Shown here in pieces: positions 27,890-37,618 of a stretch of 64,000 bases of DNA (positions are counted from its first letter, which is position 1; every line of letters starts with the position of its first letter). The stretch lies in the NCBI RefSeq assembly GCF_028737215.1, contig NZ_JAQZAM010000002.1:310001-374000 (forward strand), written 5' to 3'. The stretch is from Actinomycetospora chibensis (GTDB lineage Bacteria > Actinomycetota > Actinomycetes > Mycobacteriales > Pseudonocardiaceae). The position numbers and the translations under genes were made by a program. A model generated the notes under the pieces. The model made no database searches, had not been told where the DNA came from, and saw nothing but the letters and a program-made list of their open reading frames with translations.

Positions 27890-28495
27890 TCATGGATCGG
27901 CCCGAGCGTCCTCGCGCTCCCTCGTCGCGAGATGGGCGACGATGGTTGCTCGGGCGCGATGTGCACGCGACTTGACGGTGCCCACGGCCACCCCGAGCAG
28001 CTGTGCAGCCTCCTCGTTCGTGAGCCCGTCGAGGTGAAGCACTTCGAGCACGAGGCGCTGCTCCCGAGGCAGCAGCGCGAGCAGGTTGGGCAGCACGGCC
28101 GCCGCGTGCTCGCGGTCGATGACCGCTAGTGAGGGGTCGCCGGGGTCGGTGCGCTCGGGCTTGTCGTGGGACTTGTACAGCTCCCCGAACGGCATCGCGC
28201 GGTGGGTTTGGCGGCGCCGCGCGGCGTCGATGGTCTCGTTGACGGTGATGCGGTGCAGCCAAGTCGACACCTTTGATCGTCCGTTGAAGGTGCTCGCGCC
28301 CTGCAGCACCCGCAGCCACACGTTCTGCACCACGGCCTCGGGGTCCGGCTCGAACCACGACAGTCGGCGGACCAGCGAAAACAGCAGACGCTGGTAGCGG
28401 TGCACCAGGACCGCGAGGGCGTCGGTGTCCCCGGCGACGTAGTCGGCGAGCAGCTCGGCGTCGGTACGCGGGTCCTGGTCGGGCTGGGTGGTCAT
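27890..28495 (-). CDS. ECF-type RNA polymerase sigma factor
   Basis: ATG at 28495 with GGAGG before it. The 201-residue protein has region 2 (AVLVHRYQRLLFSLVRRLSW to TFNGRSKVSTWLHRITVNETIDAARR) and region 4 with a helix-turn-helix (LLPREQRLVLEVLHLDGLTNEEAAQLLGVAVGTVKSRAHRAR). It resembles SigM/SigE-like ECF sigmas, which direct stress regulons and are normally held by an anti-sigma factor. No anti-sigma gene with a recognisable zinc motif is adjacent; the following 109-residue gene is the only candidate by position. The gene is preceded by the palindromic element at 28540-28660. Confidence 0.88.
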   Translation of the reverse strand: MTTQPDQDPRTDAELLADYVAGDTDALAVLVHRYQRLLFSLVRRLSWFEPDPEAVVQNVWLRVLQGASTFNGRSKVSTWLHRITVNETIDAARRRQTHRAMPFGELYKSHDKPERTDPGDPSLAVIDREHAAAVLPNLLALLPREQRLVLEVLHLDGLTNEEAAQLLGVAVGTVKSRAHRARATIVAHLATREREDARADP

Positions 28496-28539
28496 GGCGG
28501 CCTCCGACCGAAAGAGGGGTCGGGGCTGGTGGGCCCCGG

Positions 28540-28660
28540 GGCGGTGGGCGGAGGCGCTTGCTGCCTCCACCGCCCGAAGGGCGCCGAGCGGGCCGTCGAG
28601 GCTCGCGGTCAAGGGCCGGACGAAGTCCGGTCGCGTAGCGACGCGCATGCGCCCTTGACC
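28540..28660. other. multi-hairpin palindromic element, possible structured RNA or DNA site
   Basis: A run of nested and consecutive stems. GGCGGT/ACCGCC is continued by GGAGGC/GCCTCC around a GCTTGCT loop (about 28540-28573); CGCCC-GAA-GGGCG follows (about 28571-28583). A 10-bp perfect pair, GGTCAAGGGC at 28607-28616 with GCCCTTGACC at 28651-28660, encloses two perfect hairpins: CCGGAC-GAA-GTCCGG (28616-28630) and GTCGC-GTA-GCGAC (28630-28642). It lies between the divergent sigma-factor gene and the 109-residue gene at 28929. The GAA/GTA triloops and the closed multi-branch form are far from chance; the role is unknown. Confidence 0.6.
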
Positions 28661-28928
28661 GGGAGGAACGGCCCGATCAAGCTCCCGGGGGCCTCCAGCA
28701 CCGGCGGCCGCGCAGCGGCTCGATCTCGCGCCGCAGGCGCCCCGGCCGCCCGGCCGTGAGGAGCACTGCGCCGGCGGCGCACACCGACCCCAACCGGCGT
28801 GCCCGGCTACAGGCCGACCTGCGAGCAAGGACGAGACGAGCCCTTGTCGTCCGGCCGTGCCACGCTGGGGCGTCGCCCGCGCTTCCCCCGCGGAAGGACG
28901 CTCGTCTCGTCCTGTCCAGGAGGTGTGT

Positions 28929-29258
28929 GTGGTCCAGCCAGCCGAGCTCCGGCGCCGCGAGCAGCGCCGGCTCGAAGCCGAGCAGATGGTCCAAGCCGCC
29001 GCGGTGGTGCGTGAACGTGGCCCCGGCGGGTTCGCCGGCCTGAATCGCGAATCCGCCGACGCCGTCGGTGCGCTGCTCGAGACCCTCGCCGATGACTGGC
29101 GCGAGCGCCCGACTTCGCCCCGGGTGTGGGAACACGCGGCGCGCGCCGCCGAGCGCCTGGTGCACGACCCGATCCGTGAGCCCGCCCCACAGTTCCCTGG
29201 CCCGCTACCCGCTGGCTACGAGGGCCCGCGCCGCGACAAGACCGACCATCCCCTGTAG
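28929..29258 (+). CDS. hypothetical protein, 109 aa
   Basis: GTG at 28929 with CAGGAGG 6 nt upstream decides the start. The protein begins with a charged helix (AELRRREQRRLEAEQMVQAAA), then a Trp/Glu-rich helical part (ADDWRERPTSPRVWEHAARAAERLV) and a short Pro-rich tail. No family recognised and no membrane segment. It is divergent from the ECF sigma gene across the palindromic element and lies 181 bp before the DNA ligase gene on the same strand. Confidence 0.5.
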   Translation: MVQPAELRRREQRRLEAEQMVQAAAVVRERGPGGFAGLNRESADAVGALLETLADDWRERPTSPRVWEHAARAAERLVHDPIREPAPQFPGPLPAGYEGPRRDKTDHPL

Positions 29259-29439
29259 CCCAGCGGCCGCGCCCACACCTGCGGCTGCGCTCCGACGAGA
29301 ACTTGAGCCTCATCCGCGGATCACGGCGCGTCCCGGACCGGCCGGTGCTCGGTGGCGCAGCGAAGGTCGAGGTCTCGGTCGGTGGTGAGTCGGCCTCCTC
29401 CGGTGGCAGAGCCAGCCCGCCCTCGGTGAGACTCCTGCG

Positions 29440-30405
29440 GTGGTCGAGAAGGTCGCGGTGATGCTGTCGCGGTCGGTCGACGTCCTGCCGACCGAAGGGC
29501 CCTGGGCCTACGAGCCCAAGCTCGACGGCTTCCGCTGCCTGCTCTCGATCAAGGAGTTCGGCGACGTGCGACTCGACAGCCGACGCGCCAAGCCGCTCGG
29601 CCGGTACTTCCCGGAGATCGTCACTGCCGCGCACTTCCTGCCATCGGGTCTCGTCCTCGACGGCGAGCTCGTCATCGCCGGCGACGGGGGCGTGGACTTC
29701 TCCGCACTGCAGCAGCGCCTCCGGTACTCCTCTCCAGCGCGTACTTCTCAGTTGGCGAGCGAGATGCCAGCTTCGCTGGTCGCCTTCGATGTCCTGGAGC
29801 GCGACGGCCACGACCTGCGCCGCTCCCTCTACGACGAGCGACGCCAGGTCCTCGAGGTGGTGCTGAGCGAGGCTCCCCGCGCAGTAGGGCTCATGCCCAT
29901 GACCACCGACCCTGAAGCCGCGGGCGCCTGGCTGCGCGACCAGCCGCCGGGCATCGAAGGCGTCGTGGCCAAGCGCCGCGACCAGCGCTACCGCCCCGGC
30001 GCCCGCAGCTGGCAGAAGCTGCGCGCCCGCGACACCGCCGAGGCCGTCATCGGCGGCATCTTCGGCACCCTCGAGCACCCCGAAGCCCTGGTCCTCGGCC
30101 GCTATCGAGGCGGCCGGCTCCGCGTGGTCGGCCGCACGAGCCCGCTTCCGCTGGCCGCGCGCGCCGAGCTGCAGCGCCTGCTGCGATCGCCGCGCACCGA
30201 GCACCCCTGGCCGTTGCGGCTGCCGTCCAGCCGCTTCGGACAGACTCCCGGCAGCGAGATCGAGTACACCCAGGTCGAGCCGGAGCTGGCGGTCGAGGTC
30301 GAGACCGACACCGCCTACGAGCAAGGCCGATGGCGCCACGCCACCAAGTACCTGCGCCTACGACCGGACCTAGCCCCCGAGGACGTCGCAGCCGACTCGG
30401 CGTAA
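29440..30405 (+). CDS. ATP-dependent DNA ligase, LigC-like
   Basis: A 321-residue ligase of the short actinobacterial LigC type. It has the adenylation motif EPKLDGFR with the nucleotide-accepting Lys at about residue 27, motif III (LDGELVI), motif IV (EGVVAKRR), motif V (WQKLR) and a C-terminal OB-fold (ALVLGRYRGGRLRVVGRTSPL). LigC enzymes seal nicks in backup base-excision or stress repair. GTG at 29440 is taken; an ATG at 29461 is equally compatible with the family start. No LigD polymerase or Ku gene is nearby, so it is a stand-alone ligase here. Confidence 0.85.
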   Translation: MVEKVAVMLSRSVDVLPTEGPWAYEPKLDGFRCLLSIKEFGDVRLDSRRAKPLGRYFPEIVTAAHFLPSGLVLDGELVIAGDGGVDFSALQQRLRYSSPARTSQLASEMPASLVAFDVLERDGHDLRRSLYDERRQVLEVVLSEAPRAVGLMPMTTDPEAAGAWLRDQPPGIEGVVAKRRDQRYRPGARSWQKLRARDTAEAVIGGIFGTLEHPEALVLGRYRGGRLRVVGRTSPLPLAARAELQRLLRSPRTEHPWPLRLPSSRFGQTPGSEIEYTQVEPELAVEVETDTAYEQGRWRHATKYLRLRPDLAPEDVAADSA

Positions 30406-30544
30406 TGCGGCCCGAGCGCCACCCGCGCCTGGTAGATGTCGGTAGCAGGGAGTACCGGCCAGGATCGTTCTCGCGTCTGGTCTGAAGGCTATTCAAGGGT
30501 CTACTTTGCGGAGCGTAGGCGAATTGCCGCAAAGGGGTGACACC

Positions 30545-31090
30545 GTGTCGGGACTCCGCGACTCACGGTGGCAAGCGGTCGCAACCCTGGCCACGGTGTC
30601 CGTCGCACTCGCGACCATCGTCACCCTCACGTCGACGATCGCCACCGACCACGTGTGGGCCCTCGCCATCCTCGTCGTTGCCGCCGGCGTGGTGCGCGCC
30701 GCGTGTGCGGGCGGAGTGACGTCCATCCTGTGCCTCGCCGGAACGATGGTCATCGGCCAGCCGATCATGCACATGATTGGTGAGCTCACGCATTCGCACG
30801 CGCTTGCGGCGAGTCACAGCGTGCTCGCGTGTCTCGTTCTCATCGCCTTCCACGTGGCGCTGTTCGTGGTTCTCACGGCGTTGACCACCGCTTGCGACAC
30901 GGCCGGACGCGCACTCCTGGCTCGTTTCCGCCGTCTCGTCCGTGTCGTGCTCCGGACGGTCGGGCCTGTTCAGTACGACGCGCTGACCCTGAGGTTCGAG
31001 CCACCGGCTCGCCGCTCCAAGCAACGTGTGAGCGCACGTCTGCCCGAGCGGCGCGGTCCGCCCGCCGTGCTCGTCGCTCTCGCTTCCTAA
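30545..31090 (+). CDS. four-TM membrane protein with conserved histidines
   Basis: GTG at 30545 with AAAGGGG before it. The 181-residue protein has about four membrane helices, a VIGQPIMHMIGELTHSHA segment in the middle, HVALFVVL and a cytoplasmic C-terminus ending RRGPPAVLVALAS. A clear paralogue lies at 40548-41117, with GQPxxHxxGxxT, SHS and the RRGPP tail conserved. That paralogue sits beside DUF6153 and DUF305 genes, so a metal-linked membrane role is possible for both. Not a family I can name. Confidence 0.65.
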   Translation: MSGLRDSRWQAVATLATVSVALATIVTLTSTIATDHVWALAILVVAAGVVRAACAGGVTSILCLAGTMVIGQPIMHMIGELTHSHALAASHSVLACLVLIAFHVALFVVLTALTTACDTAGRALLARFRRLVRVVLRTVGPVQYDALTLRFEPPARRSKQRVSARLPERRGPPAVLVALAS

Positions 31091-31475
31091 GCGCAGGCAA
31101 CAGAGGACGGCGCGGCGTAGTCCGCCACGACCGCCCAACCCGGCGTCGCGTGCAGCGGTGACTTCGAGGGCCCCGTCCCGGTTGGATGCCGACCGCGCCG
31201 TCGGACCTCTTGAGGTGGCCACCGCGCGGCTTCGTCGGTCGGCCGTGGTCGACCGATCCGCGCTCTCTGAGCGATCCACACGTCGTGTGCGGTCGCGCGC
31301 TCCGGCCGCAGCCGTCGGTCGGGGCTCGAACACGACCGCCGCGGGCCACCGCGGCCCCTCCCACCGTTCTGCTCTGCCCGTTCTCGTCCTGCCCTTCATG
31401 GAGACACCGTGACCACAGCCACGCCTCGCGACCGTGCCGTCGGAGATCCTCCGCGACTCGATCGGGCGACCTGAG
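31091..31475. other. intergenic leader of the synthetase gene
   Basis: No stand-alone gene is supported. A GTG at 31409, behind GGAG, opens a 21-codon frame (beginning TTATPRDRAVGDPP) that ends at 31472-31474, just before the chosen ATG of the synthetase. It could be a leader peptide or the true N-terminus displaced by a frameshift. Confidence 0.3.
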
Positions 31476-34400
31476 ATGACCAGGTCCGGCCACTCCGGCG
31501 ACGGGGCCACACGCACCTTCCGTCTCGGTCGCAGCACCACCGCGATCGCCCGGCCGCGCAGCCGTGCCCAGAACCCGGTCAGCGGAGACGATCACGGCGC
31601 GCTGCGACCGCGGACGTCGCCGGAAGACCGGCTCGCGCGGATGCTGGAGCGGCGCTGCGACCAGTTCCGGCGACTCGGTCGAGCAGGGTGCCGCGCCGTC
31701 GAGGCGGCGGAGGGGTCGCTCACCTACGACGACCTCGACATGTCCGCGAACCGGCTGGCCCGCTTCCTGCACGGGCGCAAGGTGGGGCCCGGGGACCGGA
31801 TCGCGATCCTTCTCGAGCGGCCGCTCGACGCACTCGTCGCCCAGGTCGCCGTCGCAAAGCTCGACGCAGCCAGGGTGCCCGTCGCGCCAACCCTGTCGAA
31901 CCAGAGTCTCGCGGCGGTACTCGACGCCTCGGGCGCCAGTCTCGTCATCACCAACGCGGCCGCGGCGGCGCGCCTCGACGCCTCCGACGTCGACGCGGTC
32001 TATCTCGACCGGGTCGCCGCTCGGGTCGACGCCGAGGACGTTCGCCGGCTGCCCGACGCCTGGCGGACCTCGCCGTACGAGTCACCCGCCTACATCCTCG
32101 TCCACGCCGACGGGGCCGGCGGTGGTCTGCGGGTGCCTGCCATCGGCCATCAGGCGGTCACCAACCTCGTCGAGGTCGTCGGTGATCTCGTCGACATCGG
32201 CGAGAACGACCGTGTCTTCCATGACCCGCGCCTGAGCTCCGACCTCGCGGTGCTCGAGACGTGGCTGGCGTGGTCCCGTGGCGCCACGGTCGTCACCCCT
32301 CCGGTCGGCGCGGAGCTGCGTGGACCCGCACTGGGCCGATTCCTGCGGGACCGGGGGGTCACGGTGCTCCGCGCGGACCCCGCGCAGGTGGTCGGTCTCG
32401 ACGTCGAGCTCCCCCGTCTACGGCTCCTTCTCGTCAGTGGTGTGGAACGACCTCGAGAGTTCCTGGAGGCGTGGCGACGCCCGCGGCGGCGGCTCATCGG
32501 TCTGCACGGGCCGCCCGAGACCACCGTCGCCGCCCTCTGGAGCGAGCTGCACGCGGACCGCGCGCCGACGTTGGGGCGTCCGCTCCCCACGTACGGGGTC
32601 GTGGTCCTCGACGCCCACGATCCGACTCGCGTACCGCCGCCGGGCGAGGTCGGCGAGATCGGGATCACCGGTGTCGGCGTCGCTCGCGGCTACGTCGGGC
32701 GCGCGGACCTGACCCGTCAGGCCTTCCTCGACGCGACGCCGGTGGGTCGGGTGTTCCGCACCGGCGACCTCGGGCGGATCACCACGGATGGCGAGGTCGA
32801 ACGGATCGCCCGACTCCACGGCAGCGCAGGCCGCGGCGTCCGCGACCACCCGGGCAACGCCCAGCCACCGCCGAAGTCCGCGCCCCGGCGCAGGTCCAGC
32901 CGCACGGTCGTCATGCGCCAGCCACCCGGTGCGCCACCTGCGCCGGGCGCCCCACCGGGGACGCCCCGTCGCCAGCCCGGGCGCACCCCACCCCACCAGC
33001 CACCGCACCGGATCGAGCGCGCGAGCCCGCCGCCTCGAGGTGGACCTCCCTCGCCGGCGCTGGGGTTTGCGCCGTCGGCGCCGGCTCCGGTCTCACCGGG
33101 GGCCCCGTCCACGGGGTCTTCGGACGCGCCCGCTGTCGAAGCTGCGCTCACCGCGATCTTGAGCGAGATCCTGGGCCGCGACACCGTCCCGCCGGGCGCG
33201 AACTTCTTCGACGACCTCGGCGCCGACTCGCTGCTCATGGCCCGCTTCTGCGCCAAGGTCCGCAAGCATCCACAGCTGCCGTCGGTGGCGATGCAGGACA
33301 TCTACCAGAACCCGACGCTCGCGGCGTTGGCTAAGGCGTTGGCCCCGTCGTCGGATCAGGGCGCGGGAGCAGCGGACATCCAAGCCCGGCTCGGGACGAT
33401 CCTGGGTGAGGTCCTCAGCCTGGAGACCGTGGCTCCCGCCGCCCACTTCTTCGACGATCTCGGCGCCGACTCGCTGCTGATGGCGCGCTTCTGCGCCAAG
33501 GTGCGCAAGGACCCCGGCCTGCCGACCGTCGCCATGCCCGACATCTACGCCCACACGACCCTGGCGAGCTTGGCGGCCTCCCTCGCTCCGGCGGGAGGAC
33601 CCGCCGAACCGCGGTCGACCGTCGCCGTGGCGCCTCCCTCACCCGCGTCCACCGGACCGCGCGCCGGCGCCCTGGCGATGGTCCTCTGCGGCGCGGCGCA
33701 ACTCCTGCTCTTCCTCACCTACACCTACGTCGTCGCGATCTTCCTGACCTGGGCCTACGGCTGGGCCACCACGGCGACCGGACTCCTCGACCTCTACCTG
33801 CGCGCCGTCGGCATCGCAGCACTGGGGCTCCTCGGGCTCGTCGCGCTCCCCGTGGTCCTCAAGTGGGTGCTGGTCGGCCGATGGCGACCGACCTCGATCC
33901 CGGTCTGGAGCCCGGCGTACCTGCGCTTCTGGGTCATCAAGGTCCTGATCAGAACGAACCCGATGGTGATGTTCACCGGCACGCCCGCCTACAGCCTCTA
34001 CCTCCGTGCGCTCGGCGCGAAGATCGGTCCGGGGGTCGTCCTGCTGACCCGCCAGGTCCCCGTCGCCACCGACCTGTTCTCGGTAGGGGGCGGCACTCTC
34101 ATCCGCAAGGACGCGTCGGTCTCCTGTTACCGCGCGCACGACGGCAACATCGAGATCGGTGGCGTGACCCTGGGGGCGAACGTCGTCATCGGCGAATCGA
34201 CGGTGCTCGACGTCCAGACCTCGATGGCCGACGGCTCGGTGCTGAGCCACAGCTCCTCGCTGCACCCCGGGCAGTCCGTCCCCGCGGGTGAGACGTGGCA
34301 CGGCTCGCCGGGGCGGCGCGCCGCGATCACCGTCCCGATCGTTCCGCCTGTCCCCTGTGGCCGCCTGCGCCGTCTCGCCTACCCCGTCGTGACCCTCGCC

Positions 34401-35801
34401 GTCGCGCTGTTCGTCGCACTTCCGGCCACGATCACCCTTGCCGCCCTCGTGCATGCGGCCGCCCCGCAGGTCGAGGCACTCTTCGAGCCCCCGGTCGGGG
34501 CCGTCGCCTCCGGCGGCTATTGGGTGCAGACCCTCGTCCTGAGCAGCGTCCTCTATCTCGGCGCCCTGGTGATCGGGTTGGTGATGGTGATGACACTGCC
34601 GCGCCTGCTCGCCCTCGGGCTGCGACCCGACCGCCTCTATCCGCTCTACGGACTGCGGTACTGGCAGCAGCGCACCGTCGCCGCCCTGACCAACGTCAAG
34701 GCGTTCGTCGAACTGTTCGGCGACAGCTCCGCGATCCCCTACTACCTCATGGCCATCGGCTACCGCTTGCGCCCGTGGACCCAGACCGGCTCCAACTTCG
34801 GGATGACGGTCAAGCACGAGAACCCGTTCCTGACCGTCGTCGGGCGCGACACCGTGGTCGCCGACGGACTGTCGGTGATGAACGCCGAGTACTCACCCAC
34901 CTCGTTCCGGGTGTCCGCCACCACCATCGGAGCCCGCAACTTCCTGGGCAACAACATCGCCTATCCACCCCAGGGGCGCACCGGCGACGACTGCCTCCTG
35001 GCCACCAAGGTCGCCGTCCCGGTCGACGGTCCCGTCCGGACAGGCGTCGGACTGCTCGGATCACCCAGCTTCGAGATCCCCCGCACCGTGGCGCGCGACA
35101 GCGCGCTCGAGGCCGGCGACCCAGAGGTCCTCGCCCGGGCGATGGTCCACAAGAACCGCCACAACACCATGACAGTGGCCCTGCACCTGCTCGTGCGCTG
35201 GCTGTTCAGCTTCTTCGTACTCGTCGCCGTGGCCGCGGTCGCGTCCCTGCCCGTGCGCCTCGGCGCCTTCGAGGTGGTGATCGCCGAAGCGCTGATCATC
35301 GCGATCACCATCGTCTGGTTCGTCGCGGTCGAACGAGCCGCGGCGCGACTCAAGACCTTCGCTCCCGACGGCTGCTCGATCTACGACCGGGGATTCTGGC
35401 GCCACGAGCGCTACTGGAAGGTCCCGTCCCCGAGCTGGATGCGCCTCTTCAACGGCACGCCGTTCAAGTCCTGGATCTGGCGTCTCCTGGGCGTGCAGAT
35501 CGGGAAGCGCGTATTCGACGACGGTGCCTCGATCATCGAGCGCGGCTTCACCACAATCGGCGACGAGTGCACCCTCGGCGAGAACTCGGTCATCCAGTGC
35601 CACTCGCAGGAGGACGGCGCCTTCAAGTCCGACGTCGTGGTGATCGGGGCCCGGGTCACCCTCGGCGTCAACTCCTTCGTGCACTACGGCACCACGGTCG
35701 GCGACGCCGCCGTCCTGGCTCCCGACACCTTCCTGATGAAGGGCGAGGACGTCGCCGCCGGCGAACGCTGGGGCGGCAACCCCGCGCGGTCCATGGCCTG
35801 A
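31476..35801 (+). CDS. Pls/PosA-like synthetase: degenerate adenylation domain, two carrier domains, left-handed beta-helix membrane part
   Basis: Order of parts in 1441 residues: a degenerate AMP-binding domain (about 60-445), a Pro-rich linker, two near-identical carrier domains each with FFDDLGADSLLMARF (Ser for phosphopantetheine, about 585 and 667), then membrane helices alternating with left-handed beta-helix acyltransferase-like blocks (for example GGVTLGANVVIGE, VIGARVTLGVNSFVHYGTTVG). This is the layout of Pls/PosA synthetases, such as the poly-lysine synthetase. The A domain lacks the TSGTTGxPKG loop (HADGAGGGLRVPA instead), and the A8-A10 subdomain with its catalytic Lys is gone, so it probably cannot activate an amino acid itself. 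Confidence 0.75.
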   Translation: MTRSGHSGDGATRTFRLGRSTTAIARPRSRAQNPVSGDDHGALRPRTSPEDRLARMLERRCDQFRRLGRAGCRAVEAAEGSLTYDDLDMSANRLARFLHGRKVGPGDRIAILLERPLDALVAQVAVAKLDAARVPVAPTLSNQSLAAVLDASGASLVITNAAAAARLDASDVDAVYLDRVAARVDAEDVRRLPDAWRTSPYESPAYILVHADGAGGGLRVPAIGHQAVTNLVEVVGDLVDIGENDRVFHDPRLSSDLAVLETWLAWSRGATVVTPPVGAELRGPALGRFLRDRGVTVLRADPAQVVGLDVELPRLRLLLVSGVERPREFLEAWRRPRRRLIGLHGPPETTVAALWSELHADRAPTLGRPLPTYGVVVLDAHDPTRVPPPGEVGEIGITGVGVARGYVGRADLTRQAFLDATPVGRVFRTGDLGRITTDGEVERIARLHGSAGRGVRDHPGNAQPPPKSAPRRRSSRTVVMRQPPGAPPAPGAPPGTPRRQPGRTPPHQPPHRIERASPPPRGGPPSPALGFAPSAPAPVSPGAPSTGSSDAPAVEAALTAILSEILGRDTVPPGANFFDDLGADSLLMARFCAKVRKHPQLPSVAMQDIYQNPTLAALAKALAPSSDQGAGAADIQARLGTILGEVLSLETVAPAAHFFDDLGADSLLMARFCAKVRKDPGLPTVAMPDIYAHTTLASLAASLAPAGGPAEPRSTVAVAPPSPASTGPRAGALAMVLCGAAQLLLFLTYTYVVAIFLTWAYGWATTATGLLDLYLRAVGIAALGLLGLVALPVVLKWVLVGRWRPTSIPVWSPAYLRFWVIKVLIRTNPMVMFTGTPAYSLYLRALGAKIGPGVVLLTRQVPVATDLFSVGGGTLIRKDASVSCYRAHDGNIEIGGVTLGANVVIGESTVLDVQTSMADGSVLSHSSSLHPGQSVPAGETWHGSPGRRAAITVPIVPPVPCGRLRRLAYPVVTLAVALFVALPATITLAALVHAAAPQVEALFEPPVGAVASGGYWVQTLVLSSVLYLGALVIGLVMVMTLPRLLALGLRPDRLYPLYGLRYWQQRTVAALTNVKAFVELFGDSSAIPYYLMAIGYRLRPWTQTGSNFGMTVKHENPFLTVVGRDTVVADGLSVMNAEYSPTSFRVSATTIGARNFLGNNIAYPPQGRTGDDCLLATKVAVPVDGPVRTGVGLLGSPSFEIPRTVARDSALEAGDPEVLARAMVHKNRHNTMTVALHLLVRWLFSFFVLVAVAAVASLPVRLGAFEVVIAEALIIAITIVWFVAVERAAARLKTFAPDGCSIYDRGFWRHERYWKVPSPSWMRLFNGTPFKSWIWRLLGVQIGKRVFDDGASIIERGFTTIGDECTLGENSVIQCHSQEDGAFKSDVVVIGARVTLGVNSFVHYGTTVGDAAVLAPDTFLMKGEDVAAGERWGGNPARSMA

Positions 35802-35962
35802 CGTCGGTGAGGTGACCGCGCTTCGGGTCAGCCAGACGGTTGCCTCGAGGTGACAAGACCCTGACCTCGATGGTCGAGCTCTGTGCCGACGCGGTAATTC
35901 TGCGCCGACCTCGAACGGCGGACGCTTCTCTTGTCACCGCTTGAAGGCGCAAGGAGCCCGCA

Positions 35963-37618
35963 ATGATCACGACGGTCCCGCCGCATCCGCGGACTCCGAC
36001 CTCGGCCGGCGCGGTCACCAATCGCTTCCCGGCGATGCGGCCCGCCTCGTCGTCGATCGACCCACCGACGGTGAAGCTCGTCCTGACACGACCGCTCGCC
36101 GCGGCCGCCGCAGTCGTCACGTCCTCGGCCTCGCGGGTCCGCGGTGTCGACGCGGCTCGCGGCATCGCGCTGCTCGGGATGATCGCCGCACACACGCTTC
36201 CCCTCGCCGAGGGCGGCCTGCCCACGATGGTCGGGCGGCTGGTCAACGGTCCCGCCGCGGCGCTGTTCGGGGTCCTGGCCGGACTCTCGGTCGCGATGCT
36301 GACCGGACGGCGCCGCCTCGAGCTGGGCACCGAGCCCGCCCGCCGCTACGCCCTGCGCCTGGTGGTGCGGGGCCTCGCGATCGGGTCGCTCGGACTCGCC
36401 CTCGGCCAGGTTGCGCTCGGCAGCATCGACGTGATCCTGACCTACTACGGCGTGCTGTTCGTGCTCGCCGTTCCGCTGGTGTTCCTCTCGACCCGCGTCC
36501 TGGTCGTCCTCGGCGCGGTGCTCACGGTCCTCGCCCCCGTCACCGGGTTCCTGCTGCGGGCGCAGCTGCCGCCCACCGAGCTGCTCGACCCGTCCTTCAC
36601 CATGCTGGTCACCGACCCCGCCGGGCTGCTGACCACCCTGATGTTCACCGGCGCCTACCCGGTCTGGCCCTGGCTCGCCTACCTCTGCATCGGCCTCGCC
36701 GTCGGCCGTCTCCGCCTCGACAGCACCCGCGTCGCCGCCACACTCGCCGGGGGCGGGGTCCTGCTCGCCCTGGTCGCGAGTGTCGCCTCCAGCCTGATCC
36801 TGCAGGCTGCAGGCGGGCTCGAGCAGCTCCTCGCCTCCTCCGGCCTCTCACCCGAGGAGCTCGCCGCCCTGTCGGCCGAGGGGCCCAACGGCGTCACGCC
36901 GACCACTAGCTGGTCGTGGCTCGCGGTCACCCTGCCGCACTCCTCCACCCCGTTCGACCTCGCCCGCACCATCGGGACCTCACTGGCGGTCCTGGGCTTC
37001 ATGCTGCTGCTCGACCGCCTGATCGCGCGCTCCGCCTCCGGCACGCCCGCCCGGGTCCTGAGCGCTGCCCGGAGCCCCCTCGCGGCGGCCGGGTCGATGA
37101 CCCTGACGTTCTATGTCCTCCACGTCGTGGTATCCGGGCTGGCCCCGGAGAGCGACCCGTGGGTCCTCTTCCTCGTCCAGGTCGTCGCAGCTCTGGCCGT
37201 CGGGGCGCTCTGGCAGCGGCGCGTGGGGCGTGGACCGCTGGAGACGGGCGTGGCGAAGCTCGTCGACGCCGTCGTCGCCGCCCCGTCCCGAACGACAGCG
37301 CCGACCACGGCCGTCCGTCCCCGCGTCGGATCCCGGCTCCAGTCCGCGCTCGCCGTCACGGTCCTCGTCGTCGTGGTGGCCACCGGCGCCGGCGTCGCCC
37401 TCGCGTTCCCGGCGTCGCAGGACACTGCCACCGTGACGAGCGCGGAATCCGACACGTCCGAGGAGACCCCGGCCGAGGAGCCCGGAGCCGTCGAAGGCGC
37501 TGACGGCGACACGGCAGGCAACCCCGCGGCCGGTGAACCCGCATTCCCCGAGTCCGGTGACGCCGCCAACGCGCCGGAGCCCGGAAACGACGGGGCCGAG
37601 TCCGGCGATGAAGGCTGA
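35963..37618 (+). CDS. DUF1624/heparan-alpha-glucosaminide N-acetyltransferase-like membrane protein
   Basis: ATG at 35963 with AAGGAG 7 nt before it. The 551-residue protein has the family start RVRGVDAARGIALLGMIAAH (about 57-77; the His sits at the end of the first membrane helix), about ten membrane helices and AGSMTLTFYVLHVVV near the end. The C-terminus carries a single extra membrane helix followed by an acidic Gly/Pro/Glu tail (SDTSEETPAEEPGAVEGAD) likely outside the cell. Relatives move acyl groups across the membrane. It follows the synthetase by 161 bp on the same strand and may use or modify the same product. Confidence 0.75.
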   Translation: MITTVPPHPRTPTSAGAVTNRFPAMRPASSSIDPPTVKLVLTRPLAAAAAVVTSSASRVRGVDAARGIALLGMIAAHTLPLAEGGLPTMVGRLVNGPAAALFGVLAGLSVAMLTGRRRLELGTEPARRYALRLVVRGLAIGSLGLALGQVALGSIDVILTYYGVLFVLAVPLVFLSTRVLVVLGAVLTVLAPVTGFLLRAQLPPTELLDPSFTMLVTDPAGLLTTLMFTGAYPVWPWLAYLCIGLAVGRLRLDSTRVAATLAGGGVLLALVASVASSLILQAAGGLEQLLASSGLSPEELAALSAEGPNGVTPTTSWSWLAVTLPHSSTPFDLARTIGTSLAVLGFMLLLDRLIARSASGTPARVLSAARSPLAAAGSMTLTFYVLHVVVSGLAPESDPWVLFLVQVVAALAVGALWQRRVGRGPLETGVAKLVDAVVAAPSRTTAPTTAVRPRVGSRLQSALAVTVLVVVVATGAGVALAFPASQDTATVTSAESDTSEETPAEEPGAVEGADGDTAGNPAAGEPAFPESGDAANAPEPGNDGAESGDEG

